Made by a program: the position numbers and the translations under genes
Source of the DNA: Sclerodactyla briareus
Lineage: Eukaryota > Echinodermata > Holothuroidea > Dendrochirotida > Sclerodactylidae
Assembly: GCA_026419785.1 (NCBI GenBank)
Contig: JAODTK010005894.1
Span: 62,001 to 126,000, forward strand
Reading direction: 5' to 3'
DNA: 64,000 bases
Shown here: piece after piece, positions 12,701 to 27,700 of the stretch
Position numbering within the stretch: the first letter of the stretch is position 1
How the letters are laid out: each line of letters starts with the position of its first letter
The notes under the pieces: generated by a model
Seen by the model: only the letters and a program-made list of their open reading frames with translations
What the model was told of the DNA's origin: nothing
The model's database searches: none

Positions 12701-15700
12701 TCTCCCAAATTTGTGGGAATCCAAAAACTTCCTAAATTCTGCCAAATAAAACACAATGAAGACTGATGTGACCCAAATCTATGTTCAAATTTGTGTATGT
12801 AGACCATATAATTAAGTTACATGAAAAATCTGACAAATTGATTCTAATCTATATATGATACAAATTTGACTACCTGATCAACATATTTTTCACTAAAAAA
12901 ACTAAAGCCAGTTAATGTTATAGTACTGTGTACCTATGTGCCAAAACACACAACCAAATCTCCTACTGACGTTTGCTGTGATCTGCTAATGAGCAATTTG
13001 TTACTTTCCGGCACAAAGTATAATCAGATCATGTTCACCCAGCCCCAGAACACATACAAAATTCATGAAAATGATCTCAAAGGTTTGGAGATCCTGCTAA
13101 CGGAGGAAAGTGTGACATACACATAACATATACAGACACGCACACAAAAATACGTGTAGTGTGATCGCTAAGCCCCTCCTGAACTTGCTAAGCCATACAA
13201 ATTAAGATGAAGACAAATGAAAAGGCTTGAAAAAAATAGCAACTATAGAACCATTTTGTAATCAGCTCTTCCTCCAAACCAAAACATTCTGGCGAGGAGC
13301 GGGACCACTCTCACCCAGAGGCTGTCATAGTTCCGGGCCGCCAACTGAATTCCTGGATGGCCCCTGCAATCACATAACATACCAACCCCAAACATTCACT
13401 TAGTTTCAAAACCTTGAAGACATCTTATCACAGTTAGTAGATGAGGAGTAGATGATGAGTGAAACTGTCCAATTAGTCAACCATTTGTAAGACGGTCAAA
13501 CTCTTCATAGCATTTTGTGGAGAGCCCCAAACCGAGGGCAAATGACAAACAAAGCGAAGCAGTGAGAATGAAGCTAGACGTACCTGACATGCTCCAGGAT
13601 GACGAGGTCCCCGTTTCTCAAAAGCGTCACCTGTCGCAGAGTCTCCTCCAGAACGCTGCCCCATTGGTCCATATTTCTGATCAGCCAATTGGTTGTTTGA
13701 ATCCTTGAAGGATAGGCAGGCCCCGCGGAAAACAGTGAGACCCGAAACAGTTCAGGTTCGGTCACACTAGAGATTGTTTGTCCCATGGTCCTCGGTGTAT
13801 TTTCGCCTCCAGAGGGTGAAAATATGAAGAAGGCTGAAAATTTAACATGGGGCCATTGCATGGAAAACATGACATGAAAATTATATGGTACTAAATATCT
13901 TACGAACAGTAGGCTCAGGAATCTAAAGAGGGTTACAAATAAGGATAGGGAGAGAAGTATAATATATAATATATTAGTTGTGCTACTTTACGTGTTTCAA
14001 GATCACAAGAATCCCCCCCCCACCAACCCATAAGCAATGCACCTACCCTTTTTGAAAGTATCTTAGCAAGATTGTAACCCCTCATGCTATGGGTTTTTTA
14101 TTGGGTTCAGAATATGGAGTACTACCCATAACTGACAACAGGCAATAGATGGTACCTACATAATCTTTAATTTAACAGTATGCTGCTCATATTAAGCAGC
14201 TATTTGCCAGAAATATAAAAGAGGCAAGCAAACCCCAAAAACATTGGGAAACTTTCTCCTAGGCCAAATGACTGCTGCTGTTGGCACCGACACCCTCAGG
14301 TAAATGATGAGATTGGCGTGGAGCAGACCTCCCGCAGGACGGTGGTTCGTCAGGTGGTGATCGACCATAGCAACCTCTGAAAACAAAACAAAAACAGCAA
14401 TCTGGGTTTTACCATTCTAAATTCTGAAAAGACCTGCCCATCACATTATGTGTTTAGTGGGGTAAAATAGTCTCCAAATCTCGCGGTGGGACTGAGCTTT
14501 GGGAAAATGCGACCGGTTGCCATCCGGACAAACGAGGGGTAGGCAACTTGCATGTGGCCCTTGGGTGATCACCAAAGCCCCCCCCAACCCACATGAAGAT
14601 ACCACTAGGGGCATGCCTATCTGGGTAGTGCGTGAAGGATAATTAAAGCTACTAAGTGGAGATTCGGCCTGTTACCCAAGAGCAGTGATTTGTTTAAATG
14701 TTGGGGAAGGGGGGGGGGGGTGGAAGACACTATTTTCGGAGAGTACAAAGTAGGAAATCAAAGTCGATGGGCGGGCGATTCATCAAATGTTGGGAGGTAC
14801 ATGTCTCCTATCTCAGACTGTATAGGTTCAGTATTTGTTGTATTCCCTATCTACCTGCCTTCTATTCCTTAACTTCCAGTTTAACCAGCCAGCTTCCCCT
14901 GTTCATTTGCAGTGGTGGGAATTGTTGGATTGTTTTCCGTACTCGTATGCTAGCAGAGTACACACAAAAACCCAGTCCAAGAACTCATTGATTTGTCAGG
15001 TTCTTTTCCTTGTAACCTGTAATTGTTAGAACCCCCCCTGGTTGTGATTGATATCAACCCTAAACCATATTCTTAAATTCAGAAATGTATCATCCGCGGA
15101 TGAATTGCGTAGATCAGACTAAAGACAACTTCCGATGAATTAGGAAGGAGCTATATAGTAGCTGGCAAAAAACTGATATGGCAGTCCCAACCTGAAGTTC
15201 GTACGCATTTTGTGTTTTGTGCATGTGTATTGCCACAAGATCGAAAGCATCCCATCATGGCATAATAAATGATGTTCATAGAACCTGTGCACATCTTTGT
15301 TTTCTATTGAAATTCACACATTATTTTCACTCTTCGAAAGCATTTAGGGTCTATGGAGAGGGATTGCTGAAGTGGGTTGGTATTTGTTGATGTGTTACTT
15401 TGGTGAGAGAGAGACACATACCTTCTGCTAAATGGGTTCAAAACCAAATAAAAAATGAAATAAATGACTACTTCCCGGTTGTTCCAAGTGTGGACGTCCA
15501 GGCGTTTTTGTGCAATTGGATTCTCCCATTTCTCTGCCTAAAGGACCAATCTTTTAGGCCAATAATTCCACATAGGAACGAGTGTATTGAATGGTTTGAA
15601 CCTATAGATAAGAGTTTTGCCCATTTCTCCAAAAGTATAACCTCGTTTGTATCCAAGCGTGCAGGTCCTTCCTTAAATCTCAGTCTGATCTTAGTCTCAG

Positions 15701-18700
15701 TGCTCCAGCAACTGACAATTTCTCCTCATCATTCCATCTGAGTTTTCTACCCTTGTCGTCTTACGAAATACTGAAGAATTCAGTAAGTTGTAGTCCATTC
15801 TCCTCAATATGCCCAAATGAAAAGTGATAAAATCTATACAGGTCCTGATATACTCTTTTATTTTTGTCCAAATATCAAGCTAGTACATTCCGGTGGGATA
15901 ACTTGGAACGATTTATGCCAAGAGAATACAGGCAAATTGCACACAGTGAAGACATAATTCCCCAAATTTTCCAATTCAAGTTCTCCCAATTAACTTGTGG
16001 GTCTCCTTTCAAAACTCCTGCATCCGCCCCTGCTATATAATAATATTTTTACCCCATCCCAGACTTATATCAAGATTGCAGCTTATTCAAAATAATAAGT
16101 TCCTGTTTCACTGCAAACACCACGGATCCAGACGAGAATACACTGGGCATATCCATATAACCCTAAGCCCACATGGTGCATGAGAGATCCAAAACAAGCA
16201 AACAAGAACAAGAAATGCGCCTTTGGAAAATGATAAACGCATTTACCAAATAATTGTCTTACTTCCGGCATAAGCCCATTATGAAGGTTGTTTCCCAACT
16301 AGAATTAGACTGGAAGCGTACGGAAACCCATCGGCCAGGCACTGTTTAAACGGAAGAAAGTCTGATGAAACAGCAATAAATATTGAACAATAAACAGCAG
16401 CATTCTTAATTATACATGTTCAAGAGTTTAAAGATGGATTGTCGTCTGCTAGCGTCCAGCAAACAAGCGACGGCGAATTTTTGCATGACATCACGACAAA
16501 ATCGTACTGGGGGGGTTATATTGTCAATTTAAGCGATACTTTTCTACCTTTTATAATATCAATTTTTAATTTGGACGGAAAAAATGCATGCAATCTACCA
16601 TTTTGGTTTCAATTTATCTAGATTGCTGGTGCAGTAGATTTGTTTATACAAGATTATTTTAATTGAAGACAATCCATCTCTAATATAGGAATGAAAAAAA
16701 ATCCCACCCAGTTTCGAATTTGTCAGGTTTGAAATGTCTTAGTCACATGATGACATCAGACAATTCATAGTGAGGACTGCGACACAAACTTGACTGTATC
16801 ATTCAAGATGTCACTTAAACTATCGGAACTGGATCATGGTTTAGGCTGATAAAGATGACTGATTCATTAATCCTATTTCTGACTCCATAACAACAGTACT
16901 GTTTTTGATTGTTGGACTTTATCAGGAGTTAAAAACAGCAGACAATGAAGGTTGGTTCTTGCTGATAATCCCAACTGCTAATGCCCATTCTTGCACATTC
17001 AAGCACAAAATTACCCTCTCCGATGTTTTTCTGTCCTTTATCAGGGGTGATAACCGATTGATTGGATGTTGTGTCTTGGCTAATTACCATATTCATCAAT
17101 GCGATTTCCTGAACAGGCCCGTGCACAAATACTTTTTTTTGAGTGCTAAATTTATCTGAGTACAAACAGCAACACTGGATGTTGGTTCTTTCTAATGAAC
17201 ATCATTGATGACGTTTCGACGACACTAAACAGCCCATACAATCAGCTCCCTTCTTCAGAATTTGATAGTTTATTTGTTCTTAGAGATCTTTGGGTATTTC
17301 TCGGTCAGCAAGATAAGTAATTTCGCTTGAGTGAGCTTCACAAAATTCTTGGGCATTCTTGATTATGCGGTACAGTATGGCGGTGATGCGGAAAGGGGAG
17401 GTGGGTGGGGCAGGATTGATGAATTCTCTCGGTAGTTCAATAAATTGCCTATGACTTGGGTTTTCACACAGTAACAATTCTGAACTCACGTGTAGGCTGT
17501 CTGAACTCATGTTATAATACTATGAATTTTTAGCTTTGGACTGAACTGACCTAGATGCAGGTCTCACTTTTACTAGCAGACTATTGTTTCTGGCTCTATT
17601 GTGCTTCCAGTCTCGCTATATTCTAGTGAGCCTGGCGCTCACTGCTGGGCTGAGATGGCTATTGGATTCTCATTTTTTCTAACTCACTTTGCCGCATACT
17701 TGGTAACTGCTGGCATGATCAGGTATCTAATGCCAGGTTTCTTAGGAGCGGGATGGTGAAGATTGCGCCTGATTGCGACGCCACCTGTTCTTCTTTGGGC
17801 TATGGTGCAATTTCCAGTGGACAATCCTGGCCCACCGTGGTCCTGTGTGAACGGATACGGTGGGGTGGTGGCCTCCGTACTCATGGTTGGTGCAGCTTCA
17901 GGTTACCGCAGGGAGATGAGGGGATGGGCCAGGCCTGATCGCTTTGCCCGGAGGAGGCCGTGTTTTCTGATGGGAAACAGTGTGTTTGATTGGCTAAGTG
18001 CCTTCCAGGCATGTGCTCCCATGAGTGATGAGTGAGATCTATACACTATCTGATGTTTATTTCTGACCTACCTCTGGTTTAGATGTACAGGGGATGGGCG
18101 AAACAGCGTGACGTAAACTGCTGCAGGGATCACAATGAGGCAGAGGCCCTCGCCATCAGTTATGTAGGAGTGTCTTTCTGTCACGAAAAAGGATAACCTA
18201 TTACAAACAAGACGAGAGGCACCTGTTGTGTTGCCACAGCTGTGTGAGTTGTGGTTTCCTCTAAAAATGGTGGACAGGTGGGTTGATCTTGACACAAGGA
18301 ACAATTCCTCCCTTTTATTCTCCACTTATGAGGAGCACATAGCGCATGAGGCTAATATCCTGTGTCATGGTGGCCCCTGGGCATGCTCACACCAATCCTA
18401 GTCGGGATATGAACAAGACCCTCCGCATAACAATTCGGCTATAGGTATATCCTCTTTCGTTTTTGTTGAATACTGCAACGACCTAATCAGACCAATTACA
18501 ATTCAAATGTGACTGAAGTGCCTGGAATTATGCAAATTAGACCATTACATGGACTTCATACCCTTCTTCCAGTTTATTAAATATCTTTCAGTACCAACAG
18601 GGGACGCTTCATGAAATTCAACAACTTAAAAAGATGCATAAAGTTGCAACTTTGACACCTTACCTCCAGTGACCCTAATATATGTCTGAACAATAAAGGT

Positions 18701-21700
18701 ATATATACGCACCAGTTTTTCATGGAAATCCACCATACTTTGGAATTTTTTCATACATGATGCAAATAGATGACTAAATCACATATTTTTTTGCTGTAAC
18801 CTATCTTCTACAATATCCTGGAATTCATGTGTCCTAATAAAATCACCATATCATCTGCATTTCATCCTTAATCTAGAGGGGAAGAATGATCGAATGGGGC
18901 GGAGATAGTACGTGGTATCAGTGACCCTCTGCAAGCAAACATTCCCTTGTTTGAAAAGCCCAGCGTCGAGGGTGGTTTTTTCCCTAGGTGGCTGCACTTG
19001 AGGTTGCGATAGACTTGGTCCTGGTCTCCACTTCATTGTCCCGCTGTAATACAGTAGACTTTCTTCCGGGGTTTTATTGGGGTTTGGGCTACAGGATATT
19101 TGGAATAAGTCTCGTCCGGTTGGCTGTGAGCAGTCAAGTTGAACTTGAACTTCCTAGAAAGTGGTCGGTTCCTAGAGTTCACTGATTTCGGAGGGGACGT
19201 AAAGTTACGCTCCCGGAGCAGGTTGGGATTGGTTATAACCCCTCTCAATATCATCTGAGCAGTATCGAGAAGAGAAGGCTATTTTACGCCAGTGCTCATT
19301 CATAATCAATAGGCTGGGTTCCTTATGAGCTTACTCGGCTTCCTGAACCATAGAACTCAAATCAAAATCTGCTAATGACTCACACAACAATTTACATGCA
19401 ATAAGGAGGCCAAGACCTCATTTACTATGACCTCATGCCGCAAAATCTCCAAAATCGTGTACCTAACCTGATGAACATACAAAATTTCCATAAATTCAAA
19501 TTGTCCTACGGTTCCAGAGAAATCTTGCCACAACGCAATGTGTGCCCACACACACATCCATGGCAAGGATCGCTGGGACCTCCTGGACTATGTTCAGGTG
19601 AGATGATAAATCAAAACAACTTGGTTGTATTTCACTACTGTAGCCACTTACTTTGACAAGGGTCAGATCTCCAGTAACACCCATAGAATCCCGACTGTGT
19701 AGATTCCAGCAAGAGATCACAACAGACCACCCTTTGACAGCTGGAAGAATTAAGAGGAGACTACTTTTTTTCAAATTGGAATTCTAACAAGTCAGGTTAT
19801 AGGAATTGTGATTCCTTGCCTCAAAGGGCCCAACAGGCAATACATAAATGAGCCAGGCAAAGACATCCACGTCACATCTCGCCAATCCACGATATTTTAT
19901 TTCCAAGAACTCTACTTTAAAACACAGTAAAACTATCCCATACCTTAGACCATTAGTGCATTTAAACTTACTAAAACAAATCAAGAACCAATAGAATAGT
20001 GACGTACTTGGACAGGTCTATAGTAAACATGACTACTGGCAGTTTGGTATTACCCCCACCCCCCCTCCCCCATTCTACTACTTTTTTCTTCAAATTTTTT
20101 TGTTCAGTGTGATTAAATTTCACTATCCTTAGAGATTTTTTCTTATGATGAAAGATAAGGCTCCAAACAACTGTCGTGAGATGAGACAGATTTGAGGTGA
20201 ACCTAATTCAGGTTTCCCAAGTTACTACTACCACTAGGGGTCATTGCTTCCAGCCCTGTGGCAAATGCTTGTGGATATTTTGGCTACAGCAAGTAAGACT
20301 ATGAGATGCACCTGCTTTAAACAGTACACCTTGGTTATGGGAAGAGTGAACCAGAATGAACTCTTAGAAACCTTGTTGATAAAGGACAACGAGTCAATGC
20401 GAATTATATACTTTTGGCAACCCCGCAACAAATGAGCCAAGACCGTGAATCTGAATAAGAACTTTGTCAAATGAAAATAATTGATCACCAAACATGAAAG
20501 AGCAACAGCATTTCGCAGAAGGTAAAAAATTTTCGTCAGTAAGTCACTCCCACTGAAGGCACAGGCCTAAGAACAGCCCTGTGCAGAGATCCAGATAAGC
20601 CACCATATAAACGTGAAGGGGCCCTAGCATGATGGGACTGGGAACTTGACCAGGGAGAACCCGTGGGAGGGCACGATGAAAGACATGAGGATGGGTCCAG
20701 GAGAATGTACTGCGAGAGGTCAGTCCCGTATCTGTCGTTAGAAGAATGGTCAGCTTGACTGATGAGGCTTAGAGCTCCCAACACCAGGAGAGTGATTGAT
20801 TGTCTGTTTCCGGTGGAAATATGAACTCAGACCAAGGTTGATTTTAGCTGGAAGCCAGGCTCGGTTTGGCACCTGTGAGCAGCTGGTTGGTGCCCATGAG
20901 CATGTGAAAACTTTCATACATAAAAAACTTTCATCATGTTGGGAAATTGTACACTGATTTTCATGTTCTCCAAAAATGGGGCATGTCCAAGTTTCTCACT
21001 AAATCACCTGCTGACTCACACGCAATATGATCACTTTTGACTGTGCAGAGATGAAAAAGAGCATGATACAACCCCATATCCTGGTTTTGAGTTTTCAAAC
21101 TCATCTTGATAGTAGGGATCTAGTCAACATGGGCCCCTGTATGGTGGACTACAGTTCCTTTACACAAAAAATAATCAAAACCGAAATTACATATTCCAGG
21201 ATTTCCTGATTATCAGGGTAGAAATTGGGTTCCTGAGGAGGAGAGACTATGTTGTTACTCACCAAGATGACCACAGTGCAGCCATAATGCTGCATGTCCA
21301 GGACCGAGACCACTCCACACAATGAGTAAACGCAGGGTACGATGAGGCACCAGGGTAGCGCACATCTCTCCAGGGGAGGGAACAAAGGAACACAAACTGT
21401 GAGGACAAACACAGCCTGAATAAGCAGGTCAGTCACAGCCTGATAATGAGTACTGCCCAGAACAGGGGTTGTCCACTCAAGAAGGTGTGGGCATTGTGGT
21501 TGTCCCCCCCCCCCTCCATGACCGGCCCTCCCATTTTATGGAAAAAATGCCTTGGCAGGGCAAAACCTATGGGTGAGAAAGGGAGGTAACGTTTAAATTC
21601 CATTCAGCCTTCATTGCTTGTCCTCCTTTCCAGCCACAAAGCTACCCATACTGTAGTACTCTATTGTATTGACTCTTAGTGATAATATAGTTCCAAATTT

Positions 21701-24700
21701 GTATTTTGTGAATAAGCGTCGCTGTGGCGAAACAAATCTATTAGTAACGCCCGGCCATCTGTTTTTGAAAATCCGCGAACTAATCAATATTTTCCTCCAA
21801 ATAGAAATGATTTGAAGTGCTGTATTTTCGACTGAATCTTCTTGTAGATAGGTATCAAAGATTGTATTCATTTTCAATATCATGAATGCTTATTTTCTCT
21901 CAATATTTTGAAGGCTGAATGAGCGTAAAGGTATATGGCATTTACAGTTCCTCTATCATTCATGAAACAGGCGGTGAATACCTGACCACATCTGACTAGT
22001 CGCTCGGCTGCTGATCATTTATTAGCGTTGCATAACTAATTGACAACACTACATGTTAGTCAGTTCAAGGGTCTTCATCCAGTTAGTCAACATACGTGAA
22101 TGGTGACCAACCAGACCTACATTATACTCCCACCAAATACTCTGAACCATCTCAACAATGGTTCCTATTCTTGCTTCCGAACTGGCTTTCCTGTAAAAAT
22201 GAGGGAATAATTTGGACCTTCCCAACAGTGGTTCAGTCAGGATATGTATCTGTTGTGGGAAGCTGTTCAGTCTAGTTATGGAAAACTTTATTGGGACACA
22301 CAACCAGATAAAATTCTGTGAATGCAATGATGATTTCCATTGGCAAACTGTTCACTTTTATGGAAGTAGGACCTTTAAGAGCTTCTGCTTCCCATTTGTC
22401 ATTTGGCTAACAGTGTATTATCACCAAAGAACCTTGATTGGTGCACACTTTCCTAGACTCTGAGCAAAACCCTGATTAAAAATCCCAAATTTCTTTAGAC
22501 GCCATGACTGTTTTTTGATGGTTTTTTATTATTTTCAATACCTACAATAATTGTTCCATTTTGGTGACAGGTTCAATCTATAGCACAGTGTGCAATCATC
22601 CGGTAACTCTCAACTCTCAACTTTTAAAAAGACATGGCAGGCTCTGATTGGTTATACTTGAAGAATGGAAAACCTGTATCTATAGGCCCATCCCCTTTCA
22701 ATACGATGTTGTTTTTTCCTATCTGGAGTTATTGTCTTCCAATTTTTTTTGTCCATTATGCAGAGAAATTGGGGAGAATCCCATGGGCACAATACAAAAT
22801 ACAATTTTCTTATGTGGGTCATTAGCCTTCAAAGATTGGTCCATTAATGCCATTAGAAAATGGAGAATCCCCATTGGCATAATTCTGACATCACCCTTTG
22901 GACAACCGCGGAAGTTATGTCATGTAATTCATTGTTTCTTTTAGTTGAATAAGCAACATTTAGCAGAAGGTGTGTTGTTTTTCTCTCACCAAAGTAATAC
23001 TATTCACGATCAACCCTACCAACCCCTCCCAGCAATCCTCCTCTCCCTAGACCTAATCTTTTGAAGTGAAATGATGGAATGAATTTCAATTCGAAAACAA
23101 AGATTGTTTGGCAGGGTTTGTTCAAATATGCCATCATTTCTTATTACATGATGGGAATTTTGTTCATCTGTGCAATCCACACGCAACCTTCAAAGAAACT
23201 GTAACTCCGTCACGGAAAGTTGTATAACGTACGGTTTTAGACTGGGACGCATTCAGTTCTCCTCTTCCCTCCTCCACTAAATATTAGCCTCTTGGAATTC
23301 CTCTTCCTGCAGTTGTCCGTTGAAGGTTGTCATGAACCTTATCTAAGGTAAAGCAAATACCAATAATGTGACTTTAGTTGACTCCCATTTAGAGACGCCC
23401 TTCCTATACTACAATGATACTATATTCCACCACACTAGTATACTATGTTCCTTTAATCACCACGAAGGTGGTTTCGCTGTCAAATACATTACCACCGTTA
23501 CCTCTGGCACACCATTTTCTCCTTTCTCAAATGAGGGCACACCAAATATTCCGCTACTGCACCGTCATTTCACAATAATATAGATGATGTTTGTTAATTC
23601 ATCCCCACTGACAATCATCTCGTTTTATTTCACTTTTGGATTTCATCCGTAGTTTTTCATAGGTTGAAGACATTACCAGACTCGCGGAGTCGACTCCAGT
23701 AGACAAATTCATACATATATCACCAGTCAACAAACTGCCCTACGCAATATGTGTTTTTACCCTCAGGAACCAGGGTGGAAAATTTGGAAATGAATGGCGC
23801 TCTCTGGTATTGACTCTTGACCCTTCAAAACTGATTTCGATTTTCCCCCCACAATTTCTCTAATTTTCATTGCAGTATAATACCCCAAAATACTCTTTCT
23901 TGGAAAAGCGTGAATAGGTTATTCCAATGGGGGTATGGAATTTGAGGTGAGCAATAAAACCACCATGCTATGGCTCATTAGGCAGTGTTTTGTAACAAGT
24001 CAAGTCAGAGGACTCGGATCGAGGTCGACTCAAGTCGCGTTAACGATTGACTTGGACTTGGTTAAAAAAATTGAAATGAATTGACTTAGCTTAAGTTGCT
24101 ATCCTGGCTATCAAGGACTGATTGACTCGAGTCTCAACCGTATTTGACTTGACTTGACTTGACTTGGACCATTCGCGACTCGAGTTCTAATAAAAAACTG
24201 AACTTTTGGAGCTACTCGAGTACGCAGTTAGTTTTTAATTGATTGTTACAGTAACGCCTCCGAGTATAGGCTTATCATTGTATAGTTGCACTACCTCGGT
24301 CTGCTGCCATTATCGATATAAGTATCGCAATGCACAGTCATGTTACCGCTCTGTGGTGGTACAACCAGCACAGGTTCTATAATATACAGGGCGGCTCACG
24401 ATCGTCACTTACAGCCTATACAACACCATTGAATGTGACAGAATGACAGTTAGTGACCGTTGAAAAATGCAAACAGAGAGTACTCAGCTGCCACAAGCGT
24501 TGTTGTTTTATTCCATGCTGATATTGTTAATGTTTAAATAAATTTGTTTGGTCTTTCACAGCAGAAAAAAACGGAAAAAAGTTATCACTTCAGCAATTTT
24601 CCGAGAAATTGGTTATAAAACAATTTCCCATATAAAACACAGAACAAATAATTCATAAATATCACAATCTACATGTAGCGTTTGGCCCGCCGTTGCACAT

Positions 24701-27700
24701 ACGTACCCACTACTACTAACTACCCTGATGTAACTCGCTGGACTGACTAGGTATATGTATGATTAGATAGTGAGTGTATCCGCCTCTTTCATTGCGTCTC
24801 AGCTAGATGAACTATACAATAATAGGAGAGCCAACTAGTCTGCTCGTTTTAATTGAAGATATTTAAACTTTAAAGGGGAGGCTGTGAACTGCTAGGTTGA
24901 GGGACATTTTTGAAGAACATCATCAATTCTTCACAATGACATTTCTTTTTACCAACGTCAGTTCATTATTAGAGTTAGATCTTGACCTGTGAACTTGCAC
25001 AACTTTTGTAGGTAATTTTATATACGGACCATGACAAATCCAAAATTAAACTAATAGAAGAAGGTTGTATTAAACTCTTCTGTAATTCAATATTTAAATT
25101 GTTTTTCAAATTTACGAATTATATTGGCAAACTATCCGTCTTTTGGGTGATGTGATGAAGGTCATAGCTACAATGACCTACTCGAGGTTTTGCCACAGCT
25201 CAATTTACATATTTTGCATATCCTTTTTAAAGTTGCTGAAATGAACATTATTAACTTTAACCATATTTTGTAATGAAAACCTTTACTACTCACCTCACTG
25301 GTCACAGAGATCACATGCCTGAAGACACCTAGCCGCCGCCACCGACCGATCCAGTCACCCCACCCGGCCGCCTTATAGCAAGCAACAGGCCTGGACCCGA
25401 TCCATCCCTCTGACTACCCGCGCAGCCGTGAGCTCTGCGTTCCGTCCCGGCATGCGGCCCTCGCACGACTAGGTCCCGTGCCCCCGAACTACCTACTTTA
25501 GATTCTTGCATTGCAATGCCTTATTCGGTGGATTTTTATAAACACTTTTAATACTTAAAATTGAGCTCATTTTCCCAAATGCTCATGGGGGATATTAGAA
25601 CTGGCTAAAATATTTTTAAATAATGCTTGTTCCGTAATGCTGAAATGATTGTTTACTCATTATGTGAGGCAATTACAAACGTCCGTGTGACAGACATTAC
25701 ATAATCTCTTTAAAGGGAACCTACAGTTTGGTGTTAATGGGATCTGTTTAGGTTTGTTTTTGATAGGCCCAAATACAATGTATTACCATTGTTATTATGA
25801 GTACCTTACCTTACTATCCAAGTTTAAGAGACCACTTTGGGCATTATCCCGTCCAAGGAACCCGCAATTAGCAACTGATCATTAAAGCTTGGAAATAATG
25901 TACTATCTTACAAAATATACAGACAAATGAACCTGACAGCAGGTGTGTTCATCTCTGAGCCATCATCATAGATCAAGTTATCCATGTTATGACGTGAATT
26001 GACTTGAGAAAAATTGTGACTTGACTTGGCTTTTGCTGTGACTTGACTTTTACCGTGATTTTTTGACCTGACTTGACTTGACTTGCCATGGGGAGTGAAT
26101 GACGTTGACTTGAACTTGTTAAAAAATTGACTTGACTTGACATGACTTGCGGTTGATAGCTTGATACAACCCTGTTTTATTAGGCTTTACAAGCCCATAT
26201 CGTGTAGGACTAGTCGCATTATAACCCTGTATTACCTCATGCAGTTGTAAGCACTGTTGCTCACTATTAAAAAATTCCTGGCTACCAGCACCCCCAAGAC
26301 AGTACTAGGGTGTCCTTTTCAAACAACTTGATTTTTAAAATTCCACATGTACTATTACACCTTACAACCCTCATGCCAAGTACTTGACATCGCCGTACTT
26401 GCGCCAGGAGACTCAAGGGGAATGATCCATCATAGCCTGTCATGGGGACCAGCAGCCACCACTCAAACATGCTGACTGAACGATAAAACATTGGAAAACC
26501 AAAATGAACTTTATAGGCCTGAGGAGCGGAGGGAAGAGGCGTAACGTGAAGAGAGATGAGGCCGCAAGGATCCCAGTAACAGGAAAAAGGTAATCAGAAA
26601 AGGTAATATAAGGTAATAAATATGAAAATTATGTCTTCTCTTCTGGCACGTCACGCTTTGTCTGAGTCGCAAAACCAGTGTCTAGCCTGCCGGTGGTTTT
26701 GCGCGATCGGTGGTTTTCTATTAGTCACATGCAAACAAATCAACAAGGAATGCCATTGTTGCTTTTGGTATTAGCGATTAACAGAAAACTTGCCTACTAA
26801 ACAGTGACCTATTTCAAATTCACAAGGACTGCTCAGGAGTATAGTTTTGGGGAAAATGTAACCTGATTAGCTGAAATTAGACACAATATTTCAACTTCCA
26901 TTGACCCATTCTCACTTAAATATCTCAGGAACAATAGGGGACCGCACTTCAACCATTTCATGAGATTCCAAAACTTGAACATTGCGAAATGAATGGAGAA
27001 TTTATTATACCACTGCAGCCAAACCTCCATGATGACTAGAGTCAATGTACCATTTTCGGGGACTAAGGTAGCCCATTACCCATCAAAACTTCATGAAAAT
27101 CGAATTATATAAACTTGGAAATTGGAATAAACCATGAACAATAGGAATTATTTGAATAAACCATGACAAATAGATTAACAATTTTATTTTGGTTTCCAAA
27201 ATGTTGCTTCAGACCATCAGGTGAGCCATCACAGAGCGAAAAGAGAGTTGAGGGAGGATTGACAGGAGGGGAGGGGATTAACTACCAAATCTTCTTGTGA
27301 TACATTTTGAAACATGACTCATTGACTTGACCCTTGCTTCAGCCCAGCAAGGTCTTCAAGTATTACATTTTATCGAGGCTTTTCTTCTCTGCCTTCCCTC
27401 ACCTCAAAAGTTGCATTCCCCAAATTCCCAGCCCAGAACAATGGATTGAAGACCCTGCCACTGCTGAACACTTAAGCTCCTGCAACAACCCAACCATTTG
27501 GGAAACAAGTAGGTCAGCAAAATTGAGTGTAATTTCTATTTTCGGGTTTTTAAATTGTTTTGGGGACAGTACATTCCAACCTCCCCCCTCCCTAATTATG
27601 TGAAGTTCTGGTCCCATAGTGCTGCAATATGACACTGGGTACAATAGGAATTTACATACAATACGTAGTGAATCTTAACACGTTTAAGGAGATGGCTCCA

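Noticed and set aside
13315..13363. Minus-strand segment with acceptor GATTGCAG and donor GTGAGAG, considered as a POMT2 exon
   Set aside because: Its translation does not match the MIR region, and the true exon for that position was found intact at 10800-10878.
17280..17510. 76-codon minus-strand frame with a protein-like composition
   Set aside because: I could not match it to POMT2 or to any family, and it lies between exons 7 and 8 with no splice sites; left as possible transposon debris.
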